Below the pieces are notes generated by a model. That model was given only the letters and a program-made list of their open reading frames with translations, made no database searches and was not told the DNA's origin. Shown piece by piece: positions 1 to 6,266 of a DNA stretch of 16,322 nt. The translations under genes were made by a program, and so were the position numbers. Source of the DNA: an uncultured Selenomonadales bacterium (GTDB lineage Bacteria; Bacillota; Negativicutes; Selenomonadales; Selenomonadaceae); assembly GCA_937877545.1 (NCBI GenBank), contig CALFJE010000135.1, positions 1-16,322 of the forward strand. Direction: 5' to 3'. The stretch's first letter is position 1; the number at the start of each line of letters is the position of its first letter.

Positions 1-95
1 GGTCGGGAAGAGCAACACGTCGCGGATTGACGGCGCGTCCGTAAGCAACATTACCGGTCGGTCGACGCCGATACCCAAGCCTCCCGTCGGGGGCA
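1..95 (-). pseudogene. Partial duplicate of the lysS 3' end
   Basis: This segment matches the end of the lysS gene at 185-279 at 92 of 95 positions. The differences are at 56, 82 and 91. Read on the minus strand in the same frame it encodes the class II synthetase motif 3 region (PPTGGLGIGVDR, then VMLLTDAPSIRDVLLFPT). Two differences are silent; the third changes the Leu after VDR to Pro. Similarity stops abruptly at about position 96, where unrelated sequence begins. The fragment runs off the left edge, so its far end is unseen. It is too short to be a synthetase and is best read as a broken duplicate. A contig-end assembly artefact joining two strain variants is also possible. Confidence 0.7.
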
Positions 96-123
96 ACGTG
101 ACGTTGCATCCAATGTTCGCGCC

Positions 124-153
124 AAAACAAAAACGCCGCCCGCTAAGGCGACG
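124..153 (-). terminator. Rho-independent terminator of lysS
   Basis: Read on the minus strand, 11 bases past the lysS stop, cgtcgcc pairs with ggcggcg (one G-U pair) around a six-base loop and is followed by tttttgtttt. The position and U-tract fit an intrinsic terminator for lysS. Confidence 0.8.
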
Positions 154-163
154 CCTGTAAAAT

Positions 164-1657
164 TTATTCTGCGATAATCTTCATGGTCGGGAAGAGCAAC
201 ACGTCGCGGATTGACGGCGCGTCCGTAAGCAACATTACCAGTCGGTCGACGCCGATACCCAAGCCGCCCGTCGGTGGCATTCCGAATTCCAACGCTCGGA
301 TAAAGTCTTCGTCCATGACGTGCGCCTCTTCGTCGCCCGCCTCGCGCTGTTTGAGTTGCTCCTCGAAACGCGCCCGCTGGTCTATCGGGTCGTTCAGCTC
401 CGTGAAACCGTTCGCCAATTCCCGCCCGTAAACGAAGAACTCAAACCTGTCGGTGATTCGCGGGTCGTCGAAGTTTTTCTTGGCAAGCGGCGATATTTCC
501 GTCGGGTGGTGCGTGATAAAAATCGGCTGAATCAAATCGTCCTCGACCTTAGCCTCAAACGCCGCGTTGAGTATGCCGCCTATGCCGAAACGCTTTTCGT
601 AAGCCACGCCGATTGAATCAGCCATAGCCCGCGCCTCGTCGACACTCGCGCACGACAGGAAATCTTTGCCCGTTTTATTTTTAACGGCGTCATTCATGCT
701 GAGGCAGGGAGCCTCCGCCAAATCAATCTCCACGCCCTGATAAGTGACCTTGGTCGTGCCGTTGACGGCTTGAGCCGCCGCGCAGACTATGCCCCGCGTA
801 ATTTCGATAAGGTCGCGATAGTCGCCGTAAGCCTGATAAATCTCAACGCTGGTGAATTCGGGATTGTGGCGAACGTCCATGCCCTCGTTGCGGAAGACGC
901 GCCCCATTTCGTAGACGCGCTCGAAGCCGCCCACTATCAGCCGCTTAAGATTGAGCTCGGTGGCAATGCGCAGGTACAAATCGGCGTCCAGGGCGTTGTG
1001 GTGCGTGACGAAGGGTCTTGCCGCCGCGCCGCCAGCGATAGTCGACAGCACGGGCGTCGCCACCTCCAAAAAGTCGCGCTCGTCCAGATACTTGCGAATC
1101 GCCTTGATGACCTTGTTGCGCTTTAAGAACGTCTCGCGCACTTCGGGATTCATAATCAAATCCAGATAGCGTTGACGGTAACGAATCTCCACGTCCTTAA
1201 GCCCGTGAAATTTCTCAGGCAGGGGACGGAGCGACTTCGCCAACATTTTAAAATCCTCCACGCGAACGGTAAGCTCGCCGCGCTTGGTCTTGAAAACTTG
1301 CCCGCGCAACCCGATTATGTCGCCGATGTCGAGGAGCTTAAACTCGCTGTATTTGTCGTCGCCGAGCACGTCCAGCTTAAAGTAAATTTGGATTGAGCCG
1401 GTCTTATCGGCAAGCGTGGCGAAACTTGCCTTGCCGTGCCCGCGAATCGCCATAAGCCGCCCCGCAATGGAAACCTCGCCCGCGTCGACTTCGCCCTCAA
1501 TGCCTCCGAATTCTGCGCGGACGTCGGCGGCGTGATGAGTGACCTCGTAACGCGCCCCGAACGGCTCCACGCCCTTATCCACGAAGCCTTGAAGTTTTTC
1601 GCGCCGAATCTTTATCAACTCGTTTTCGTCGGTCGGTTGCTGAATGTTCTTTGCCAT
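164..1657 (-). CDS. lysS: Lysyl-tRNA synthetase, class II
   Basis: Cytoplasmic enzyme that charges tRNA-Lys with lysine using ATP. The 497-residue product has the usual length. An N-terminal OB-fold anticodon-binding domain (SIAGRLMAIRGHGKASFATLAD) is followed by the class II catalytic core. Motif 1 lies around KVIKAIRKYLDERDFLEVATP, motif 2 is FRNEGMDVRHNPEFT, and motif 3 is GGLGIGVDRLVMLLT near the C-terminus. I chose the ATG at 1657 (MAKNIQQ) because AAGGAGG lies eight bases upstream. The longer frame to 1714 would begin inside the promoter. The gene has its own promoter and terminator. A partial copy of its 3' end lies just downstream at 1-95. Identification is certain. Confidence 0.97.
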   Translation of the reverse strand: MAKNIQQPTDENELIKIRREKLQGFVDKGVEPFGARYEVTHHAADVRAEFGGIEGEVDAGEVSIAGRLMAIRGHGKASFATLADKTGSIQIYFKLDVLGDDKYSEFKLLDIGDIIGLRGQVFKTKRGELTVRVEDFKMLAKSLRPLPEKFHGLKDVEIRYRQRYLDLIMNPEVRETFLKRNKVIKAIRKYLDERDFLEVATPVLSTIAGGAAARPFVTHHNALDADLYLRIATELNLKRLIVGGFERVYEMGRVFRNEGMDVRHNPEFTSVEIYQAYGDYRDLIEITRGIVCAAAQAVNGTTKVTYQGVEIDLAEAPCLSMNDAVKNKTGKDFLSCASVDEARAMADSIGVAYEKRFGIGGILNAAFEAKVEDDLIQPIFITHHPTEISPLAKKNFDDPRITDRFEFFVYGRELANGFTELNDPIDQRARFEEQLKQREAGDEEAHVMDEDFIRALEFGMPPTGGLGIGVDRLVMLLTDAPSIRDVLLFPTMKIIAE

Positions 1658-1685
1658 AAAAAAATACCTCCTTGAATTGGGAGGC

Positions 1686-1714
1686 ATTGTATCAAAAAAA
1701 TTTTGCTTGCTCAA
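1686..1714 (-). promoter_or_regulatory. Promoter of lysS
   Basis: On the minus strand the sequence shows TTGAGC (1709-1714), a 17-base spacer and TACAAT (1686-1691). TGA just before the hexamer makes it an extended -10. The lysS ribosome binding site (AAGGAGG) follows at about 1666-1672. Confidence 0.65.
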
Positions 1715-1735
1715 CCTGCGCGGGCGGCTTAAATG

Positions 1736-1785
1736 TTGAATCGCATTTCGTTAAAAGCTCGGCAAAAATTTCCTTTGGCAACGAA
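1736..1785 (-). repeat. Flanking direct repeat R2 (downstream of the leader-peptide gene)
   Basis: About 50 bases closely resemble 2227-2279 in the same orientation. On the minus strand both begin ttcgtt, share ccaaaggaaa and a T-run, and end aacgaaat, two variable bases, gattcaa. The ends ttcgtt and aacgaa are inverted relative to each other. R2 lies between the terminator of the leader-peptide gene and the lysS promoter. Confidence 0.6.
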
Positions 1786-1811
1786 AAAACCCTCCGACAC
1801 TCGCCGAAGGG
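1784..1811 (-). terminator. Rho-independent terminator of the leader-peptide gene
   Basis: Read on the minus strand, cccttcgg pairs with tcggaggg (two G-U pairs) around the loop cgagtg, followed by tttttt. It starts about 20 bases past the stop of the small gene at 1832-2194. Confidence 0.8.
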
Positions 1812-1831
1812 ATTTTATTTGCTGAAACCTT

Positions 1832-2194
1832 TTAATGATTTTTAAGGATTTCCAATGCCTTAATAAATGAGGGTGGGAGACCTAACTTTTGCACAGCATG
1901 CGCATATGCTTCTTCGCGTGAAACCCTATTGCCATTGATATAATACTCATTTTCATAGATAAGACCGCCATGATACACAAAGTCGACACCGGCTTTATAC
2001 CAAGCGTAAGAAATCTCTTCCTCTCTTTTTGTATCTCCCGACAGCAGCAGGCACCCTTCGCCATATGCTTTGCACAATCCATAAAGACTGAGAAATTGGC
2101 TATCTTGAGCTGTTTCGTGCCATTTTCCGCCCGCAACTTGGTCGAGTTCCTCGTCGCTCAACTTTTCGTCCGCGATTTTCTTTTCGTCCGTCAT
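1832..2194 (-). CDS. Small protein with bacteriocin-type double-glycine leader
   Basis: The 120-residue product begins with a hydrophilic leader ending in LSDEELDQVAGG (Gly-Gly at about residues 22-23). This is the classic processing signal cut by C39-peptidase ABC exporters and found in many RiPP and bacteriocin precursors. The remaining ~97 residues (KWHETAQDSQ onward) contain two cysteines seven residues apart (GLCKAYGEGC), several Tyr and Gly, and no recognised domain. It is long for a class II bacteriocin core. The start at 2194 is chosen because AAGGAG lies nine bases upstream; a longer frame to 2401 runs into purA. The base composition is clearly more AT-rich than the neighbours. No modification enzyme or exporter is visible nearby. 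It could be an orphan precursor, or a secreted or conserved protein that merely carries the leader. The leader is clear, the function unknown. Confidence 0.8.
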   Translation of the reverse strand: MTDEKKIADEKLSDEELDQVAGGKWHETAQDSQFLSLYGLCKAYGEGCLLLSGDTKREEEISYAWYKAGVDFVYHGGLIYENEYYINGNRVSREEAYAHAVQKLGLPPSFIKALEILKNH

Positions 2195-2226
2195 ATTATC
2201 AATCTCCTTTCTGTAGTTTATACGTC

Positions 2227-2279
2227 TTGAATCCGATTTCGTTACAAGTTTAGCAGAAAAATTTTCCTTTGGAAACGAA
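2227..2279 (-). repeat. Flanking direct repeat R1 (upstream of the leader-peptide gene)
   Basis: About 53 bases resemble 1736-1785 in the same orientation, allowing a few short gaps. It lies between the purA stop and the ribosome binding site of the small gene. It contains tttccaaaggaaa followed by a T-run, which could act as a weak 5-bp terminator for purA; the other copy does not keep that stem. The leader-peptide gene's promoter must lie here or just downstream, but no convincing -35/-10 pair is visible. Confidence 0.6.
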
Positions 2280-2291
2280 TTCGGACAGAGT

Positions 2292-3575
2292 TTAGAAAAT
2301 ATTTTCGAGGACGATGGTTTGGTCGCGATTTGGACCGACGCTGACGATACCCAACGCAATGCCCGTGACCTGAGCCATACGCTCCAGATATTTCCGCGCA
2401 TTGGCGGGCAAATCCTCGTAGCGGCGCACGTTGCTTATATCGGTCTGCCAACCTTCAAACGTCTCGTAGACCGGCTCGACCTTAGCCAACACCTTCAAGC
2501 TCGCGGGTATCTCGTCGATAATCTTGCCGTCGATTTTGTAAGCGGTGCACATTTTAATTTCGTCGAAGGTGTCAAGGATGTCAAGGCGCGTGACCGCCAT
2601 GTAGTCGGTGCCGCTGAGTTGCCCGGCGTATTTGACTACGCAAGCGTCAAGCCAACCCGTCCTGCGCGGACGCCCCGTGACGGTGCCGAATTCGTGACCC
2701 GCCTCGCGGAGCTTGTCGCCAATGGCGTTGAGTTGTTCGGTCGGGAAAGGACCTTCGCCGACACGCGTGCAGTAAGCCTTGACGACGCCGACGACCTTAT
2801 CAATCCGTTTGGGCGCGACGCCCGCTCCCACGCCCACGCCGCCGCTAATCGGGTGGCTGCTCGTGACGTAGGGATAAGTGCCGTAGTCAATATCAAGCAT
2901 GGTAGCCTGCGCACCCTCGAAGAGGATTTTCTTGCCCGCGCCGATTTGACCGTTAAGCAAGGCAATCGTATCGCAGACGTAGGGACGTAATCTGTCGGCG
3001 TAGCCTTCATACTCGCGGATAATCGCCTCGGCGTCAAGCGGCGCGTGATTGTAAACCTTTTCCAGAATCAGATTTTTAATCTTGAGCACGTCGCGAACCT
3101 TGGCGGCGAAGTCTTCGGCGTCGATAAGGTCGCAAACGCGAATGCCGATTCTGTCCGCTTTGTCGATGTAGCAAGGACCGATACCGCGTTTGGTGGTGCC
3201 GATTTTGTTGGAGCCGCGCAATTCCTCGCCCAGTTCGTCGAAGAGCTTATGCCACGGCATGACCACATGAGCGCGATTGGAAAGGCGAATGTTCGACGTG
3301 TCGACGCCGCGCTTTTCCATGTTGTCAAGCTCCTCAATCAGGCATTGCGGGTCGACGACAACGCCGTTGCCGATAACGCAAGTCGTGCCCTTGTACAGAA
3401 TGCCCGACGGCAAAAGGCGAAGCTTATATTCCTCGCCGCCGACCGTGACGGTATGCCCCGCGTTGGAGCCGCCTTGAAATCTGACAACCGTGTCCGCCTG
3501 CGCCGCAAGATAGTCGACGATTTTACCCTTGCCCTCGTCGCCCCACTGTGCGCCGCTTATTACCACCGTTGACAT
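2292..3575 (-). CDS. purA: Adenylosuccinate synthetase
   Basis: Joins IMP and aspartate using GTP to give adenylosuccinate, the first step from IMP to AMP, in the cytoplasm. The 427-residue product has the family's normal length and signatures. The N-terminal GTP-binding and catalytic loop is WGDEGKGKIVD (catalytic Asp in GDEGKGK). QGGSNAGHT supplies the catalytic His. GTTKRGIGPCY, FEGAQATMLDIDYGTYPYVTSS and TGRPRRTGWLD follow. Near the C-terminus is SVGPNRDQTI. AAGGAGG eight bases before the ATG overlaps the stop of the upstream unknown gene, so the two are probably translationally linked. It is the last gene of the HAD-purE-unknown-purA unit. Confidence 0.97.
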   Translation of the reverse strand: MSTVVISGAQWGDEGKGKIVDYLAAQADTVVRFQGGSNAGHTVTVGGEEYKLRLLPSGILYKGTTCVIGNGVVVDPQCLIEELDNMEKRGVDTSNIRLSNRAHVVMPWHKLFDELGEELRGSNKIGTTKRGIGPCYIDKADRIGIRVCDLIDAEDFAAKVRDVLKIKNLILEKVYNHAPLDAEAIIREYEGYADRLRPYVCDTIALLNGQIGAGKKILFEGAQATMLDIDYGTYPYVTSSHPISGGVGVGAGVAPKRIDKVVGVVKAYCTRVGEGPFPTEQLNAIGDKLREAGHEFGTVTGRPRRTGWLDACVVKYAGQLSGTDYMAVTRLDILDTFDEIKMCTAYKIDGKIIDEIPASLKVLAKVEPVYETFEGWQTDISNVRRYEDLPANARKYLERMAQVTGIALGIVSVGPNRDQTIVLENIF

Positions 3576-3587
3576 TGCGCGTCCTCC

Positions 3588-3929
3588 TTACCTGTTTTCG
3601 TTGACGTACTTGCGCATGAACTGAATCGTGTTGTCGCTGATAATGTTGTCTTTCCTGTCGTAGTTGATGATGCGGAAAAGCATGCTGACGCGCTCGATAA
3701 TGGGCTTGTTGCGCGTGCGGAAGGTTTCGCCGTTGATGGTGAGGTCTACGCTGTCAATGGAGCGCATACGGTAGGAGACGCCCAGCAAGTCTTGCCCGTC
3801 GAGCGATTTGATGATGTAGCGATATTCCATGTCGCCGACGGCGGTCGTCCATGTCAATTCGCGGTTAAGGGCTTGGTGCGTCAACACGCCGATATACTCG
3901 CGAATAATTTCGTGTGTCCTGGTATTCAT
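3588..3929 (-). CDS. Conserved-looking hypothetical protein, 113 residues
   Basis: I do not recognise this protein. It is soluble, with no signal peptide or membrane segment. It begins MNTRTHEIIREYIGVLTHQAL. A middle part looks beta-rich (EYRYIIKSLDGQDLLGVSYRM and VDLTINGETFRTR), and the C-terminus is Arg/Asn-rich and probably helical. Its ATG overlaps the purE stop (ATGA), and its TAA merges with the purA ribosome binding site. It is therefore co-translated with both purine genes. No cysteines or obvious catalytic motif are seen. Its composition matches its neighbours. Its position between purE and purA suggests a link to purine metabolism, but that is only context. Confidence 0.85.
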   Translation of the reverse strand: MNTRTHEIIREYIGVLTHQALNRELTWTTAVGDMEYRYIIKSLDGQDLLGVSYRMRSIDSVDLTINGETFRTRNKPIIERVSMLFRIINYDRKDNIISDNTIQFMRKYVNENR

Positions 3930-4405
3930 GATAAAGCCTCCTTAAGTTTTTGGTCTTTAAGTTCAATCGCCGCCGCCATTTGTTCGCGATAGGCGATGAG
4001 TTTTTTGGCAAGGGTCTCGTCTTGAAGCGCGAGGATTTGCACGACGAGGAGCGCGGCATTTTTAGCCCCGTTGACGGCAACAGTCGCGACGGGGACGCCG
4101 CCGGGCATTTGCACGGTACTTAGGAGCGAATCAAGCCCTTTGAACGGCTCGGAACTGATAGGCACGCCGATAACGGGTTTGGTCGTCAAGCTTGCCACTA
4201 CGCCCGCCAAATGCGCCGCCATGCCCGCCGCCGCTATGAAAACCTGCGCGGAAGAATTCTTAACGAAGTCGTGAACCTTCTGCGGCGTCCTGTGCGCCGA
4301 GGAAACCGTCAAGTCAACTTCGACGCCGAAACTTTTAAGCGTGTCGACCGCCGCCTTCATGACGCCCCAATCACTATCCGAACCCATGATTATTGCTGCT
4401 GTCAT
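3926..4405 (-). CDS. purE: N5-carboxyaminoimidazole ribonucleotide mutase (class I PurE)
   Basis: Converts N5-CAIR to CAIR in de novo IMP synthesis, in the cytoplasm. The 159-residue protein shows the class I signature in order: GSDSDW near the N-terminus (phosphate and substrate binding), SAHRTP (the catalytic His), AAGMAAHLAGVVA, and QMPGGVPVATVAVN. It overlaps the HAD gene upstream (ATGA at 4402-4405) and the unknown gene downstream. No purK, the usual partner making N5-CAIR, is in this window; it may lie elsewhere. Assignment as class I rather than the AIR-carboxylase class II type rests on overall motif resemblance. Confidence 0.96.
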   Translation of the reverse strand: MTAAIIMGSDSDWGVMKAAVDTLKSFGVEVDLTVSSAHRTPQKVHDFVKNSSAQVFIAAAGMAAHLAGVVASLTTKPVIGVPISSEPFKGLDSLLSTVQMPGGVPVATVAVNGAKNAALLVVQILALQDETLAKKLIAYREQMAAAIELKDQKLKEALS

Positions 4406-5052
4406 AGATATTCCTCCTCAATCGCCGCCTTAGCCTCGTTCAAACTGCTGAAGACCGCGCAGATTTTTAAAACGTCCTCGGTCGGCTGAACGGTATCGGG
4501 TATCATAATCGCCGTGCCGCCCGAAGCCGCCGCCGCCCTTATCCCGTTGAGGCTGTCCTCAAAAATGTAGCAGTCGCTCGGCGCAAGGTTGAGCCTCTCG
4601 GCGGCAAGCAGGAAAATATCGGGCGCAGGCTTGCCCTTGGCAACCATATCGCCGCCAACCAAAGCCTCGAAGTATCCGCGCAGATTCGACTTGGTTAAAT
4701 TCTGTTCGATGACTTCGACGGGCGCGGAACTTGCAACCGCCATGCGCACGCCCGCCGCCTTGAAGTAAGCCAAAATCTCCGCGACGCCCGTCATTAGGTC
4801 AAGCCCCTTTTCCGGAACTTCGCGGGCAATCTCCAGCACGCGGGCGATATAAGCCTCGGCGTCAATGTTCGGATAAAAACGCTTGATAACTTGCCGCGTG
4901 TAGCCGTCCAGATTGGTGCCGCTGACTGCCGTGGCGACGTCGGGGTTGCGCTCTTCGCCGAATTCCTCCGCCACGTCCATCCACGCCTGACGATAAAATT
5001 TCTCCGTGTTGAAAAGCGTCCCGTCCATGTCGAAAATCGCGCCGTGTTTCAT
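4402..5052 (-). CDS. HAD-superfamily phosphatase, beta-phosphoglucomutase-like
   Basis: A 216-residue cytoplasmic phosphatase or phosphomutase of HAD subfamily IA. It has all four HAD motifs: FDMDGTLFNTE (nucleophile Asp and general-acid Asp, about residues 8-10), VASSAP (motif II Ser), the Lys in GKPAPDIF (motif III) and FEDSLNGIRAA (motif IV acidic pair). A helical cap lies between motifs I and II. The substrate cannot be read from sequence. Relatives include beta-phosphoglucomutase, phosphoglycolate phosphatase and sugar-phosphate or nucleotide phosphatases. As first gene of the purine unit it might act on a nucleotide or phosphosugar, which is inference. The start at 5052 is preceded by AAAGGGGG and a strong promoter. 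Confidence 0.93.
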   Translation of the reverse strand: MKHGAIFDMDGTLFNTEKFYRQAWMDVAEEFGEERNPDVATAVSGTNLDGYTRQVIKRFYPNIDAEAYIARVLEIAREVPEKGLDLMTGVAEILAYFKAAGVRMAVASSAPVEVIEQNLTKSNLRGYFEALVGGDMVAKGKPAPDIFLLAAERLNLAPSDCYIFEDSLNGIRAAAASGGTAIMIPDTVQPTEDVLKICAVFSSLNEAKAAIEEEYL

Positions 5053-5074
5053 AAGGCAAACCCCCTTTGCGGGA

Positions 5075-5104
5075 ATAATATCAGATTAGATTTTCTGCTG
5101 TCAA
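5075..5104 (-). promoter_or_regulatory. Promoter of the HAD-purE-unknown-purA unit
   Basis: On the minus strand a perfect TTGACA (5099-5104) is separated by 18 bases from TATTAT (5075-5080), which is preceded by TGA, an extended -10. It lies about 25 bases before the HAD start codon. No operator or riboswitch fold was recognised. Confidence 0.75.
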
Positions 5105-5141
5105 TCAAGAAAAATTTTTCCGCCGCGCCCGCCCGCGATAT

Positions 5142-5169
5142 TTGCAATTCTGAAAATTTATGCTATCAT
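5142..5169 (+). promoter_or_regulatory. Promoter of pfkA
   Basis: TTGCAA (5142-5147), a 16-base spacer and TATCAT (5164-5169) preceded by TGC (extended -10). The promoter faces away from the HAD promoter. The pfkA ribosome binding site AGGAGGGG (5224-5231) lies eight bases before its ATG. Confidence 0.6.
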
Positions 5170-5239
5170 TGGCAAGGAAAATTTTCGGCGCAACGGACGC
5201 CGATTGACTTAGGGTATTTCGGCAGGAGGGGATTCGGTT

Positions 5240-6202
5240 ATGCTAAAAAGTATCGCAGTAATGACCAGCGGCGGCGACAGCCCCGGTATGAACGCGGCAG
5301 TCCGCGCAGTGACGCGCACGGCTCTTCATCAAGGCGTTAGGGTTTGGGGAATTCGCGGCGGCTATCACGGTATGCTCGATGAGGAAATGTTTGAGATGCA
5401 ATCCAAGGACGTCGCGGACATCATTCAGCGCGGCGGCACCTTTTTGGGCACGGCTCGTTGCAGACGTTTCGCCACGCCCGAAGGTCGTATGCTCGGCTAT
5501 AAAAATTTGGTCGACAGAGGCATTCAAGGCTTGGTGGTCGTCGGCGGCGACGGCTCACTGCGCGGCGCGTCAATCTTGAGTCAGGAAACGGGTATCCCGA
5601 TTGTCGGCTTGCCCGGCACCATCGACAACGACGTTTGGGGCTCCGAATATACAATCGGTTGCGACACCGCCGCCAACACGATTATCGACGCGATTAACAA
5701 ATTGCGCGATACCGCCTCGGCTCACCGCAGGACTATCGTCCTTGAGGTTATGGGGCGCAACAGCGGCTGGCTCGCCATGGTTTCGGGCATATCGGGCGGC
5801 GCAGAGTATATCCTCGTCCCCGAAGAGGAATACGACCTCGACGAAATGTGCGAAGAGATGAAGGAAGCCTACGACAAGGGCAAGCGTTATATCCTCGTTG
5901 TGGTGGCTGAAGGCGCGGGCAAAGGTCACGAAATCGGCAAGATTATCGCCGAAAAGACCGGTCTCGATACTCGCGTCTCCAAACTCGGTCACATTCAGCG
6001 CGGCGGCTCGCCCACGGTTATCGACCGCGTCAACGCAAGTCGTCTCGGCGAACATGCGGCTCTGGCGATCATCAGCGGCTTGAGTGATATTGTCTTCGGA
6101 TTCAATCGCGGGCACGTCGTCTCGATTAATCTCCACGACGCCGTCAACAACAAGAAGCAACTCAATCCCGAATACATTCGCCTTGCTCGCGTCCTCGCAT
6201 AA
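5240..6202 (+). CDS. pfkA: ATP-dependent 6-phosphofructokinase
   Basis: Phosphorylates fructose 6-phosphate to fructose 1,6-bisphosphate, the committed step of glycolysis, in the cytoplasm. The 320-residue length matches bacterial group A PFK. The N-terminal TSGGDSPGMNAAVRA forms the ATP site, GGDGS (residues 102-106) binds ATP/Mg, and PGTIDND (125-131) holds the catalytic Asp. MGRNSGWLA and GHIQRGGSPTVIDR bind sugar phosphate and effector. Gly in GGDGS and Gly in PGTIDND mark the ATP-using type; pyrophosphate-dependent enzymes carry Asp and Lys there. Monocistronic, with its own promoter and a terminator shared with deoB. Confidence 0.97.
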   Translation: MLKSIAVMTSGGDSPGMNAAVRAVTRTALHQGVRVWGIRGGYHGMLDEEMFEMQSKDVADIIQRGGTFLGTARCRRFATPEGRMLGYKNLVDRGIQGLVVVGGDGSLRGASILSQETGIPIVGLPGTIDNDVWGSEYTIGCDTAANTIIDAINKLRDTASAHRRTIVLEVMGRNSGWLAMVSGISGGAEYILVPEEEYDLDEMCEEMKEAYDKGKRYILVVVAEGAGKGHEIGKIIAEKTGLDTRVSKLGHIQRGGSPTVIDRVNASRLGEHAALAIISGLSDIVFGFNRGHVVSINLHDAVNNKKQLNPEYIRLARVLA

Positions 6203-6224
6203 AGTTTTACTCGTAAAATATAAA

Positions 6225-6255
6225 ATCCCTCTCGAACGTCGGGAGGGATTTTTTT
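6225..6255 (+). terminator. Bidirectional terminator between pfkA and deoB
   Basis: atccctc and gagggat form a 7-bp stem around an 11-base loop, followed on the plus strand by a run of seven T. On the minus strand the same stem is followed by a T-rich stretch (ttttatatttta), so it can serve both converging genes. Confidence 0.85.
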
Positions 6256-6266
6256 CAGCTTAACGC

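Noticed and set aside
1658..1714. Longer N-terminus for lysS starting at 1714
   Set aside because: It would start inside the promoter; the ATG at 1657 has an ideal AAGGAGG and matches the normal LysRS length.
2195..2401. Longer N-terminus for the leader-peptide gene starting at 2401
   Set aside because: It would overlap the purA 3' end and place the double-glycine leader in mid-protein. The start at 2194 has a good ribosome binding site.
5053..5239. Riboswitch or purine-sensing leader ahead of the purine unit or pfkA
   Set aside because: The HAD leader is only about 20 bases and the pfkA leader about 65 bases; neither shows a recognised aptamer or terminator fold.
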